The notes beneath the pieces were generated by a model. The model had not been told where the DNA came from and searched no databases. It saw only the letters and a list, made by a program, of their open reading frames with translations. A stretch of DNA of 64,000 nucleotides, from positions 29,670,447 through 29,734,446 of the forward strand of contig JAKSZT010054334.1 in NCBI GenBank assembly GCA_026826555.1, in the 5' to 3' direction. Position numbers and translations under genes: made by a program. The stretch is from Tolypeutes matacus (lineage: Eukaryota > Chordata > Mammalia > Cingulata > Chlamyphoridae). Below, one piece after another: positions 11,191 through 21,599 of this stretch (position 1 is its first letter; the number at the start of each line of letters is the position of its first letter).

Positions 11191-11781
11191 TAGGATGGTA
11201 CAAAACAGAGTGAAGATTCAGAAAACTGGAATGTGATGGTTAAGGTCATGTGAAGTTGCTTGTCATCTAGAAGATACTTGTTATCTACAAATGTAAGGCC
11301 TCATAAGAAATATATCTACTGATATCTATCATCTTTTTATCTATATATCATCTAATTACCTTTAGATAGATGTCCATATTCTTAATAATTCACAGTTAAT
11401 TCAACCAAACCACAGACACAGTGGGATATTTTAATATATCTTTTTCAGATTTTTAACAGCTGAAGTTGACAAAAATGAATGAAACAGACAAGTTTTAACA
11501 TAGATATTGTACTCCAAACCCAGGAAATATATATTTTCAATGTTCATGGGAAATCTACAAAAACTGATCATATACTAGGCAACAAGAAAATCTCAATAAA
11601 TATCATAGTAAAAAAATCCTTTATGTGATAGTGATAAAAGAGGTATTCACTTGGATATAAAAAAAATAAGAAGAAATAACCACTTTCTAAGATAACTTGA
11701 ATTAAAGTGGAAGTGAAGATTAAATGAAAGGCATTTTGAAATTGATGTCTATGAAAATACTATATGTCAAAACCCGTAGAA
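11191..11781. other. no gene or repeat recognised
   Basis: AT-rich flank of the large L1. I could not find a convincing TSD partner for this flank at the 3' end of the L1 complex. Confidence 0.4.
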
Positions 11782-12482
11782 CAGGGGGACTGTGGGAAGA
11801 TGGCATTGGATTAGGCAGACAAGACTTGGCTCTCTCACAAAAACAATGGAAATAGGGCCAAAAGCTGCTCAAGGGACCTGCTTTGGGGGCCAGCAGACCA
11901 GGACAGTGCTTAACAACTCCCATGACAGTGGAGGACAGAGATACAAAGAGCCCAAAACAACAAACAACAGTTACCAAACCTCCTGGCACCAGGAAGGGCT
12001 CCCCTCCACCACCAAGAGATATTAAGCAGTGGTAAAACCCAGGGCTCAATGCAGCTGACTGAGAAGGGAGCAGACATCTTCCTCCCTGTCAGCTGTTACA
12101 AGGGAAGAGGGAGGCAGAGTAGGGAGGCTTTTCTACAGGGAATCTGGCCAAAGGAGCTTGCTTTGAATCCCAGCTCTTGACAGACCAAAACGAAGGAAAT
12201 TGAAAGATAAACTTTTGTGAAAAGGTGCACTAATGAGTGCCATCTGCTGGCCGATCTGGAACTTACATGGGCAAAAACTGACTTGGGTCTCTCTGGTCTC
12301 TAACGTCTGGGAGAAAATCTGTACCGCATTAGTGAGTCCCTGGCATGATTTTGAAAACTTGAGCTGAGCAATTTTAAAGATTTAGAATAAGTTGAACCAA
12401 ATATCAAGGAAGACCTGTGAAAAACTAGCAACAGGCAAGAGAGAGAAATTGGCCATCAGAGTATATCCACCAACATATTCAA
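11782..12482 (+). promoter_or_regulatory. L1-B 5'UTR / internal promoter with YY1-like site
   Basis: GGGAAGATGGC at 11794-11804 contains AAGATGGC, the core bound by YY1 in the first 20 nt of the human L1 5'UTR, where it sets the transcription start. The same motif (GGAAGATGG) is 11 nt from the TSD-defined start of L1-A. The two armadillo 5'UTRs align along their whole length (shared GGGGGTCAGCAGACCAGGAC-like and TCTCTCACAAAAACAATG blocks). Function in this copy is inferred, not shown. Confidence 0.6.
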
Positions 12483-13470
12483 ATGCCTAAGCATCAGCAA
12501 AAAATTACAAGCCATACTAGGAAACAGGAAGAGATGGCCCACACAAAGGAACAAATCAAATATCCTGAAGACATACAGGATTTAAGACAATCAATGATAA
12601 TCACACAACTCTCCTAAATCAATTTTAAAAATTGAAAGAAAATATGACTAAAGAGGTAAAGGATATTAAGAAGACACTGGGTGGGCATAAAGAACACTTT
12701 GAAAGACAGCAAAAAAAAAAAAAAAAAAAAAGGTAACAGACCTTATGGGAATGAAAGATACAATGGATGAGATTAAAAATGCATTAGAATAAAATTAAAA
12801 AAAAAATACATTAGAAGCACATAAGAGCAGATCTGAATTGCTCAAACAACGAATTAGTGATTTCAAAGACAGAACATCTGAACTGGAAAAGACAGGAGAA
12901 CAGAAAGAGAAGAGAATGGAAAAAATGGAACAGAGCCTCAGGGAATTGAATGACAACATGAAATATATTATCAGTCCCAAAAGGAGAAGAAAATGGAAAA
13001 GGGGCAGAAAGAATATTTAAGGAAATAATGACTGAAAACTTCCCAACCCTTATGAAAGAAATAAATATCAATACTGGAAAGGGACAACACACCCAAGACA
13101 GAATAATTCCGAAGAGACCTACCCCAAGACACCTACTATTCACAATGGCAAATATCACAGATAAAGAGAAGATGCTGAAAGCAGCAAGAGAAAAGCAAAG
13201 CATCACATACAAGGGAACCTTAATAAGATTAAGTGCAGAACGCTCATTAGAAACCATGGAGGCAAGAAGAAGGTGGTATGATGTATTTTAATGTACTGAA
13301 AGAGAAAATCTGCCAGCCAAGAATTCTCTGTCCTGCTAAACTGTCCTTCAAAAATGAAGGGAAGTTCAAAGTCTTCATAGACAAAAAAACCTGGTAGGAT
13401 ATGTTATAAAAAAGACCATAATTAAAAGAGAATCTAAAGGGAGTGTTGTAGCCTGAAAGGAAAAACAAGG
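12483..13470 (+). pseudogene. L1-B ORF1 remnant
   Basis: The start is set at ATG 12483 because it aligns with ATG 1212 of L1-A and opens MPKHQQKITS. An early stop follows at about 12616. A coiled-coil-like Glu/Lys-rich segment lies at 12850-12960 (FKDRTSELEKTGEQKEKRME). The conserved C-terminal RNA-binding part is recognisable at 13030-13260 (NFPTLMKEININ, PKRPTPRHLL, KEKMLKAAREKQSITYKG). An A-tract at 12710-12731 disrupts the frame. The tail, equivalent to QPRILYPAKLSFKNEG in other L1s, is still readable at 13315-13370 in shifted frames. Confidence 0.85.
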
Positions 13471-13577
13471 GTTAGAGACTTAGAGAAGAGTGTAGAAATG
13501 ATGATTATTGGAAATGGTAAATTAAAGCATAAAAAGATAGCCAATAGTACAATATGACAACAGAAGGCCAAAGAAAA

Positions 13578-16500
13578 ATGGGTGAAGTAAGTAATGCCTT
13601 TACAGTAATAACATTGGACGTTAATGGCTTGAACTCCTCAATCAAAAGGCATAGACTGATAGAATGGACAAAAAAAATATGAGGCAATCTGTATGTTTTC
13701 TACAAGAGACTCACCTCAGACGTAAGGACACAACCAGGTTAAAAATGGAAGGTTGGAAAAAGATATTCCATGCAAATAGTAACTAAAAAAGAGTTGGAGT
13801 AGCAATACTAATATCGGACAAAATGCATTTTAAATGCAAAACTGTTATAAGGGATGAAGAAGGTCATTATATATTAATATATATTAATAAAATTGGCAAT
13901 TCAGCAAGAAGAAATAACTATACTAAATATTTATGCTCCAAGATACATGAGGCACACACCGGAAAAGCAGAAGGGAGAAGTAGATGTCTCTACAATAAAA
14001 GTTGGAGATTTCAATACACCATTCTCGTATTGGATAGAGCATCTGAACAGAGGATAAATAGAAAGCTTGAACAATATGTCTGCTAGACCTAACAGACATC
14101 TATAGAGCATTGCACCCCAAAACAGCAGGATATACATTCTTTTCAAGTGCTTGGGAATCCTTCTCCAAGATAGACCATATGTTGGGTCACAAGACAAGCC
14201 TCAACAAATTTAAAAAGATAGAAATTATACAAAATGCTTTCTCTGAGTATAATGGAGTGAAGCTAGAAATCAATAAAGGACAAAAAGGGAAAATTCATAA
14301 ATATATGGAGATTAAACAACACACATTTTTTTTTAATTTTATATTTTATTGTGGGTACAAATCAAAATTTTCACAATACATACCAATATTTGTAAAATGA
14401 TATATAAATATATATGTGTATATGTGCATTTGCTTACATAAATGTTATTATATATATATATATTAAAAGGTGCTTAGATTACCTAGATATTACACAGAAA
14501 TTACAGGGATTCCCATGTTCCCCACTTCCCACACCTCCCACAACATCCCACACAAGCATCCTTCATCAATGTAAATAACACACTCTTAAATAATCAGTGG
14601 GTCACAGAAGAAATTACAAGAGAATTCAGTAAATATCTTGAGATGAATGAAAATGAAAACACAACATAGCCAAACCTATGAGACACTGCAAAGGCAGTGT
14701 TGAGAGGGAAATTTATAGCCCCCAATGCTTACATTAAAAATGAAGAAAGAGCTAAAATTGAAGAGCTAACTGCACACCTGGAGGAACTAGAAAGAGAACA
14801 GCAAACTAATCACAAACCAAGCCAAAGGAAAGTAATTGTAAAGATCAGAGCAAAATAAATGAAATTGAGGACAAAAAAAAAAAAAAAAAAAAAAACACAA
14901 AAAAACAATGGATAGAATCAACAAAACCAAAAGTTGGTTCTTTGAGAAGATCAATAAAATCGACAAAACCTTAGCTAGACTGACAGAATAAAGAGAAAAG
15001 ACACAAATAAATAAAATCAGAAATGAAAGAGGGGACATTACCACTGATTCCACAGAAACAGGGGAGATCATAAAAGGATACTATGAAGAACTGTATGCCA
15101 AAAAACTAGAAAATATGGACAAGATGAACAAATTCCTAAAACACACAAATGACCTACACTGGCCCTAGAAGAAATATAAGACCTCAACAAACCAGTAACA
15201 AATGAAGAGATTGAAACAATCATCAAAAATCTCCCAAAGATGAAAAGCCTGGGACCAGATGGCTTCACGGGTGAACTCTACCAATCATTCAAAGACAACC
15301 TAATACCACTCTTGCTCAAGCTCTTCCAAAAAATTGAACAGGAAAGAACACTACCAAACTCATTCTATGAAGCCAACATCACCCTAATACTAAAATCAGA
15401 TAACGGCAATATGAAAAAAGAAAATTACAGACCAACATCTATAATGAATATAGATGCAAAAATCCTCAACAACGTACTTGCAAACCAAATCCAAAAGCAC
15501 ATTAAAAGTATTATGCACCATGATGAAGTAGGTTTTGTCCTAGGTATGCAAGGGTGGTTCAACACAAGAAAATCAATTAATATAATAAACCACATTGGTA
15601 AATTGAAGAAGAAAAATCATATGATTCTCTTTATTGATGCAGAAAAGACATTTGACAAAATATAGCACCATTTCTTGATAAAAACACTCCAAAAGACAGG
15701 AATAGAAGGAAGCTTTCTCAATATGGTAAAGGGCATATATGAAAAACCTGCAGCTAGCATTGTACTCAACGGGGAAAGACTGAAAGCTTTCCCACTGAGA
15801 TCAGGAATAAGGCAAGGATGCCCACTTTCACCATTATTATTCCATATTGTGCTATGAGTTCTAGGTAGAGCAATTAGGTTAGACAAAGAAATAAAAGGCA
15901 CCCAAATAGGAAAGGAAGAAGTAAAACTTTCACTATTGCTAATGACATGATCCTATATCTAGAAACCCCCCAAAAAATCCACAACAAAGCTACTAGAATT
16001 AATAGACTAGTTCAGCAAAGTGGCAGGATACAAGATTACTATGCAAAAATCAATGGTCTCTCTATATACTACTGATGTGCAATCTGAGGAGGAAATCAGA
16101 AAAAAAAACAAAAACATTTATAATAGCAACTAAAACAATCAAATATTTAGGAATTAACTTAGCCAAGGACATAAAGGACCTGTATTCAGAAAACTACAAA
16201 ACATTGCTAAAAGAAACTGAGGAAGACTTAAATAAATTGTAGGACATTCCTTGCTCATGGATTAGAAAGCTAAATATTGGTAATATGTCAATTCTATCCA
16301 AACTGATTTACAGATTCAATGCAATCCCAATAAAAATCTCAACAGCCTTTTTGGCAGAAATCGAAAAGCCAATAATCAAATTTATTCGAAAGGGTAAGGA
16401 ACCCTGATAGCCAAAAAGCTCTTAAAAAAGAATAACGAAGTTGGAGGCCTCTCACTTCTGGACTTTAAAGCATTTTACTTAGCCACAGTGGTAAAAACAG

Positions 16501-17640
16501 CATGGTACTAGCATAAGGACAGACAGATTGACCAATGGAACCAAATCGAGAACTCAGAAATCAACCCTCACATCTACAGTCAAGTGGTTTTTGACAATGC
16601 CTTTAAGCACACCTAGCTGGGCCACAACAGTCCATTTAACAAATAGTGCTGGGATAACTGGATAGCCATATCCAAAAGAAAGAAAGAAGACCCTTATCTC
16701 ACCCCTTATACAAAAGTTAACTTAAAATGGATCAAGGACCTAAATATAAAAACAACCACCATAAAACTCCTAGAAGAAAATGTAGGAAAACATCTTCAGT
16801 ATCTTTTGGTAGGTGGTAGTTTCATAAACCTTACACCCAAAGCATGAGCAACAAAAGAAAAAATGAAAAAACAGCACCTCCTCAAAATTCAACACTTTTT
16901 CACCACAAAGGACTTTGTCAAAAGGGTGAAAAGGCAGCCAACTCAATGGGAGAAAATATTTGACAATCACATATCTAATAAGGGTTTAATATTTGTGATA
17001 TACAAGGAGAACATACAATTCAGCAATAAAGAGACAAACTATCTGATTTTAAAATGAGCAAAAGATTTGAAAAGACAACTGTCCAAAGAAGAAATGCAAA
17101 TGGCAAAGAAACACATGAGAAAATGTTCAACATCAGTAGCGATTAAGGAAATGCAAATCAAAACTACAATGAGATATCATTTCACACCTATTAGACTGGC
17201 CACTATTAAAAAGTCAGAAAACTGTAAATGTTGGAGAGGATGTGGAGAGATAGGAACACTTATTCAATGTTGGTGTGAATGTAGAATGGTACAGCCACTG
17301 TGTAGGACTGTTTGGTAGTTCCTAAGGAAGTTGGATATAGACTTGCCATGGGACTTGGCAATACCATTGCTAGGTATATACCCAGAAAAAGTGAGAGCAG
17401 TGATACAAACAGATATCTGCACACCAATGTTCATAGCAATGTTGTTCACAATAGCCAAAAATTGGAAACAACCCAGGTGTCCATCAAGCGATGAATGAAT
17501 AAACAAATTGTGGTGTATACACATGATGGAATATCATTCAACAGTAAGAAGATATGAAATCATGAGACATATAATAACATGGATGAACCTGGAGGACATT
17601 ATGTTGAGTGAAGCAAGCCAGACATAAAAGGACAAATACT
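13578..17640 (+). pseudogene. L1-B ORF2 remnant (endonuclease-reverse transcriptase)
   Basis: ORF2p normally nicks the target and reverse-transcribes L1 RNA. The start region reads LDVNGLNSSIKRHR at about 13615. Endonuclease-like motifs follow (YAP near 13935, GDFNTPFS near 14005, SKIDHMLGHK near 14166). The best reverse transcriptase piece is open at 15240-15665 ([47 protein letters not shown]), then hits TAG where Gln is expected. At 15931-15951 the catalytic FADDM box has become F-A-N-D-M with a 1-nt deletion. The C-terminal part ([22 protein letters not shown]) is recognisable at 17070-17310. Confidence 0.9.
14313..14583 (-). mobile_element. nested antisense L1 3' fragment with TSD
   Basis: TAAACAACACAC (14313-14324) and TAAATAACACAC (14572-14583) are a 12-bp TSD with one mismatch in ORF2 of L1-B. 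The 247-bp insert starts with a T-tract and continues with GGATTCCCATGTTCCCCACT and CATCCTTCATCAATG. This is antisense L1 3'UTR text of the same type seen at 29.9-31.7 kb. It is a 5'-truncated L1 that inserted later than L1-B. Confidence 0.85.
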
Positions 17641-17807
17641 ACATGATTGTGCTATTATGAACTATATATATTGTGTGAAATATAAATATATTATGTGAAA
17701 TATCAATACAAGTAGAATTGCATATATAAGATCATTTTTCTTTGAAATGGAACCAATTTAGATTAATACTACAAAATGTTAATATCAGACAAAAAAAAAA
17801 AAAACCC

Positions 17808-18370
17808 ACATTATACTAAGTGAAGGAAACCAGACCCAGAATACTCTATATTGTATGATTCCATTTATATAAAATGTAAATGTAAGTCAATTTATAAAGA
17901 TGAAATTAGAGTAGTGGTTATGTAAGTGGGGGAAGGAATGATAAGGAGTGTGGAATCTTTCTTTTTGGAGTAATGAAATTGTTCCAAAATTTTTGAGATG
18001 TAGAGTGTACAACATTGTGATCATACTAAAAGTCATTGATTATATACTTTTGATAGATCATATGGTATGTGAATATATCTCAATAAAACTGCTTATTAAA
18101 CAAATAAATAATTGTGCAAGAATAGCTGGAAATAACAGCTATATATAGCAGGGGAAACATGGAGAGATTGAGAAGTAAGGAATTTTCTTGTTTGTTTATT
18201 TGTCTGTTTTTATAGTTATTATTATTATCGAAATAATGAAAATGCTCTAATAATGATTGAAGTGATGAATGCACAACTATGTGATTATACCAGATACCAT
18301 TGCTTATACACTTTGGATGGATTGTATGCTTTATTAATATGTATCAATAAAATTGATTAAAAAAAAAAAC
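17808..18370 (+). mobile_element. two further L1 3' ends, sense
   Basis: A second L1 3' end begins near 17808 (CATTATACTAAGTGAAGG, TATTGTATGATTCCATTTAT) and ends near 18100 with ATATCTCAATAAAACTGC. A third segment (18150-18370) carries TGATTATACCAGATACCATTG, then CACTTTGGATGGATTGTATG, then CAATAAAATTGATT and A10. Whether the last part is the original 3' end of L1-B displaced by the middle piece, or an independent insertion, cannot be decided by eye. Confidence 0.75.
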
Positions 18371-18544
18371 TATAAAACACTGCCAAATCTATAACCCAGA
18401 GGAATCTCTATGGTTTTAAATTTTGTGTTAAATAATAGGAAATATTTTAAATAACTGAACAAGAAACCAAGCTATAAATAGAAAAAAAAATGACAAAAAT
18501 ATGAGAAGAGGAATTAATAAAGGTAAAAGCCAAGGAATGAATTA

Positions 18545-18652
18545 GTGCTTGCTTAGGTGGCACATTTACTAAAATTGGAACAATACAGAAAAGATTAGCA
18601 TGTCCCCCGAGCAAGGATGAAATTCAAATTCATGAAGTGTTCCATAGTTTTA
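18545..18652 (+). pseudogene. RNU6 pseudogene: U6 snRNA retropseudogene fused to L1
   Basis: U6 is the catalytic-core RNA of the spliceosome. The 108-nt stretch aligns to U6 along its full length. It has a GTGCTTGCTTAGGTGGCACA 5' end, then ACTAAAATTGGAACAATACAG, AAGATTAGCATG, GCAAGGATGA and GAAGTGTTCCATAGTTTT. The 5' end is precise. The ACAGAGA box is changed to ACAGAAA, and several stem positions are mutated. No proximal sequence element or TATA box is seen upstream, so it is not a transcribed gene. L1 ORF2 sequence begins directly after the U-rich end (TATTTAGGAATAAACTTAACC), which makes this a U6-L1 chimeric retrocopy. Confidence 0.93.
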
Positions 18653-18780
18653 TATTTAGGAATAAACTTAACCAAGGATGTAAAGCACTTGTATTCAGAA
18701 ATCTACAATGCATTGCTTAAAAAAAATTAAAGAAGAGCTAAATAAATGGAAGAATATTCCGTTTTCATGGATTGGAAGAC

Positions 18781-18797
18781 AAAATATTGTTAAGATG
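18781..18797. repeat. target-site duplication of DAS-SINE copy 2
   Basis: AAAATATTGTTAAGATG is repeated exactly at 19003-19019. Confidence 0.92.
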
Positions 18798-19002
18798 GGA
18801 AGCGGCTGTGGCTCAATCAGTAGGGCTCCCGTTTACCATATGGGAGGCCCCGGGTTCGGTTCCCGGGGCCTCCTGGTGAAGGCAAGCCCGCCCGCACAGC
18901 GTGGTTAGCTGACCCAGCGAGCACAAGCAGCAAGGGGGGGATAAATGAATAAATAAATAAAGTCTATAAAAAAAAATGGGTATAATTATAAAAAATAAAA
19001 AA
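18798..19002 (+). mobile_element. DAS-SINE copy 2
   Basis: Same structure as the copy at 4758: a tRNA-like head with A-box-like TGGCTCAATCAGTAGGGC and B-box-like GGGTTCGGTTCCC, then the CAAGCCCGCCCGCAC body, and a TAAATGAATAAATAAATAAAG plus A-rich tail. The 17-bp TSD is perfect, and the insertion cuts L1 ORF2 sequence of the U6 chimera. The B box is closer to consensus than in copy 1. Confidence 0.94.
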
Positions 19003-19027
19003 AAAATATTGTTAAGATGTTAATTCT

Positions 19028-19485
19028 GGTGCATGTGTGGCATTATCACTTTCAGCATGCACAAGAGCATCTTAGCAATATTAAGTCTTCCAATCCATAA
19101 ATTTCCATTTATTTAAGTCTTCTTTAAATTATTTAGTTTAATTAAAGCAATGTCTTTAATTTCTTTCAGCAATGTTTTTTAGGTTTCAGTGTTTAAGTCT
19201 TTCATTTCCTTGACTAAATGTATTCCTAAATATTTCATATATTTTAGATCAGGGGTTCTTATCCAGAGGCCCATGGACCCCCAAAGGGTCCGTGGAGAGA
19301 TTTCAGGAGTCTGTGAGCTTGAATTGGAAAAAAATCAACTCGATTAGATGTCCAACATGATATGCATGTTTCCTTGTCAAATACCACACCACAATTTGTA
19401 ATGTTCTTATTCAAGATACAACAGTCTGAATGTTGACATGTCTTTAAAAAAATAAAATTTAATTTTAACTTTCCTATTAAAAAAT
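19028..19485. mobile_element. composite retroposed segment with 11-bp TSD
   Basis: ATGTTAATTCT occurs at 19017-19027 and again at 19486-19496, and the host L1 reads through if the interval is removed. The insert holds a short hairpin (GTGCATG at 19029 and CATGCAC at 19056), then antisense L1 ORF2 (19068-19249). A hAT-like non-autonomous transposon end follows (CAGGGGTTCTTATCCAGAGG at 19250 with GGCCCATGGACCCCC), then an A-rich end. This fits reverse transcription of an RNA that ran across older repeats. Confidence 0.6.
19250..19350 (+). mobile_element. hAT-Charlie/MER-like DNA transposon fragment
   Basis: CAGGGGTTCTTATCC with GGCCCATGGACCCCCAAAGG and GTCCGTGGAGAGATTTCAGG resembles a common mammalian MER-type consensus with a CAGGGGT terminal repeat. 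The exact family is not recalled with certainty. Confidence 0.5.
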
Positions 19486-19765
19486 ATGTTAATTCTACCT
19501 AAATTGATATAAAGATTCAATGCTATCCCAATAAAAATTCCAACAGCCTTTTAAAAACGAAATGGAAAATTCAGTTACCAAATTTATTTGGAAGGGTAAG
19601 AAGCCCCAAATAGCCAGAAACATCTTCAAAAGGGCCCTCATTTCTAGACTTTAAATCATATTACCTAGCTACAGTGGTAAAAACAGCTTGATAGTGGCAT
19701 AAAGACAGACATAACAGACCAATGGACTTGAATTGATGGTTCAGAAACAGACCTGCACATCCATG

Positions 19766-19975
19766 TTGTTATGTTTCATGACTTCATTTCTTCTTACTGT
19801 TGAGTAATAGTCCATCATGTGTATACACTACAATTTGTTTATCCATTCATCAGTTGATGGACACCTGGATTGTTTCCAACTTTTGGCTATTGTGAACAAC
19901 ACTGCTATGAACATCGGTGTGCAGATATCTGTTTGTATCATTGCTTTCACTTCTACCTAGCAATGGTGTTGGCAC
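19766..19975 (-). mobile_element. L1 ORF2 C-terminal fragment, antisense
   Basis: CACAATTTGTTTATCCATTC, ATCAGTTGATGGACACCTGG and CACTGCTATGAACATC are antisense text for the end of L1 ORF2. It abuts the sense L1 piece ending at about 19765, and the two share a few bases (CATCCATG) at the join. Confidence 0.88.
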
Positions 19976-20640
19976 TCAACTAATAATATATAGATCTGTA
20001 GATACTGACATAAAACATGTTTAGGTTAAGTTCATCCCTTGCTTAATAAAAATTTCATTGGATTATTTTTAGGAGAAATTGTCTTAGAATAATGCTTAAT
20101 CATATTTTGAACAGGAAAGACAACAATCTTAATGGTTTAATCACTTTTCTGAATTATGAACACAAAACAAAATCTCTTATTATATTTTGGAAAAAATCAA
20201 GTGAGCAATAAGGTTTACGCCAAAAAAAAAAAATCCCTGAGACAGCGTGCAGAGAGTGAAATCAAAACATTGGTTTTCTTTGCTCTCAAACATAGTTGGA
20301 GAGTACATACATTTACAGAAATAGTGAATAATTGTAGAATAATTTGCATTATGTTCCATTGCCACCCTCCTTATATTTATGGTGCTAAGCAAGAAACAGG
20401 TACAAAATAACATGAAGAGCAAAATCCCATAAAAAAATCTGGAAGCATGTACACCAAATTGTTAACAGGGTTTAGTTCTGAGACTGTGAAGTGAAATTAC
20501 AGGAAGAAGTTCTATTTATATACTGTGCATGGTTTAAACATAATAAAAATCATGTTATTTTTATTAACCAAAGTAATAAAATTGTACATAAAATAACCAA
20601 AAATTAAAAGAATAATTATAAATTGGTAAAAAATAGCAAA
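19976..20640. other. no gene seen, possibly old L1 3' material
   Basis: AT-rich. The segment 20430-20600 (CTGAGACTGTGAAGTGAAATT, TATATACTGTGCATGG) vaguely resembles an old L1 3' end. The open frames at 20156-20410 and 20180-20422 overlap on opposite strands and have no domain. Confidence 0.35.
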
Positions 20641-20689
20641 TAGAAGAATAAAAATTTAAAATAAAACGTAGGACTGGACAACACAGTGA

Positions 20690-20870
20690 AGCCTATTGTA
20701 AATGGTGGAATAGCATTAATAGTACAATTATAAAAATGTTCTTTCATGAATTGTAACAAATGTACTACACTAATGCAAGGTAATAATAATAAGGTGGTAT
20801 GTTATGTATTTTTGCATGATTTTTCTGTAAACCTACAATTTCTTCAATTAAAAAAGAGCCAGTGGAATGA
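20690..20870 (+). mobile_element. L1 3'UTR fragment, sense
   Basis: TTCATGAATTGTAACAAATG, CTACACTAATGCAAGG and TCTGTAAACCTACAATTTCT followed by A6 match the terminal part of L1MA/L1MB-type 3'UTRs. Confidence 0.7.
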
Positions 20871-20979
20871 TATCTTTAATAGATGAAGACTACTTATAAA
20901 TAAATAAGACAACTGAATGCTCACAAAGACAGAAGGAAAGACAAGAAAAGTCATAAACATGCTAGTCTCAGAAAAGTAT

Positions 20980-21480
20980 TATTGACCAAAATAATTTAAC
21001 AATTATTCAATGTAATTAACAATAAGAAAAGTACTAATTTAAAAATTAAGATGCTGTTTGGCAATTGCCAATTTGGAACTATGAGTATCGGTATGCAAAA
21101 AGTTAAAATCTACAGAGGGCCTGTTTTAGAAGACACTTTTCACATACTATTGTGAGAATATATATTTCTATTACCACTCTAATGATGAACTTAAAATAAT
21201 CTTAAAATAGTTCATGCTTTTGGACCCATAATTCAGCTTCTGAATCTCTATTAAAGAAAAAATCAGAAATACACTTAAAAAGTCTATGTCAAAGATAGTT
21301 ATTATAACTTCATAACAGTGAAAAAATTGGATATAACTTAAATATTTTACAAAATGGGAATAGTTATCTTAATTTTGGCACATTACAACAATGGCTTATT
21401 CCTCAAATGAAATGGTTTAATAGCCGGAACATGTGTGTAAATACATTATATATAAAGATTATAAATATAGTAGTGTACAT
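20980..21480 (+). mobile_element. ancient L1 3' region, sense, degraded
   Basis: Text such as AAGTCTATGTCAAAGATAG, ATAACAGTGAAAAAATTGGA and AAATGGGAATAGTTATCTTA follows the end of ORF2 of very old L1, where the usual reading is about small test values repeated in many copies. No frame survives. Confidence 0.5.
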
Positions 21481-21599
21481 GAAATGTTTTAATATTTAAT
21501 GGTGATAATAATTACTCTATGATTTCAGTTCTTTGAAATTTTTTGAGATTTTTTCTAATGGCCAAGGATATAAGCGATCTCTGGGAGCTTGAAAAAAAA

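Larger units (their letters stand above)
11782..17807 (+). mobile_element. L1-B: near full-length LINE-1, decayed
   Basis: The copy starts CAGGGGGACTGTGGGAAGATGGC, close to the point where L1-A starts, so the 5' end appears complete. Order: 5'UTR 11782-12482, ORF1 12483 to about 13470, ORF2 13578 to about 17640, a short 3'UTR, and an A14 tract at about 17794. An antisense L1 tail is nested at 14325-14571. ORF2 is riddled with stops and frameshifts, so the element is a fossil. Two further L1 3' ends (17808-18370) follow directly, and the true terminus is hard to place. Confidence 0.88.
18653..19765 (+). mobile_element. L1 ORF2 fragment of the U6 chimera, interrupted twice
   Basis: Sense ORF2 text that aligns to L1-B from 16143 continues to 18797, resumes at 19003-19027 after the DAS-SINE, and resumes again at 19486-19765 after a second insert. 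The pieces join without loss if the inserts are removed (the shared points are AAAATATTGTTAAGATG and ATGTTAATTCT). The last piece covers the region downstream of the reverse transcriptase core (CAGATTCAATGC-like text, then CTACAGTGGTAAAAACAGC). Confidence 0.85.

Noticed and set aside
11792..12025. Overlapping open frames on both strands (77 and 109 codons)
   Set aside because: They lie in the L1-B 5'UTR, and the same sequence in L1-A does not keep them open.
18545..18652. Functional U6 gene
   Set aside because: There are many substitutions, the ACAGAGA box is changed, no upstream snRNA promoter is seen, and L1 sequence is fused to its end.
18653..19975. Twin-priming inversion of a single L1
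   Set aside because: Twin priming places the inverted part upstream of a sense 3' end with poly(A). Here the order is sense, then antisense, with no poly(A), so two insertions or a later rearrangement fit better.
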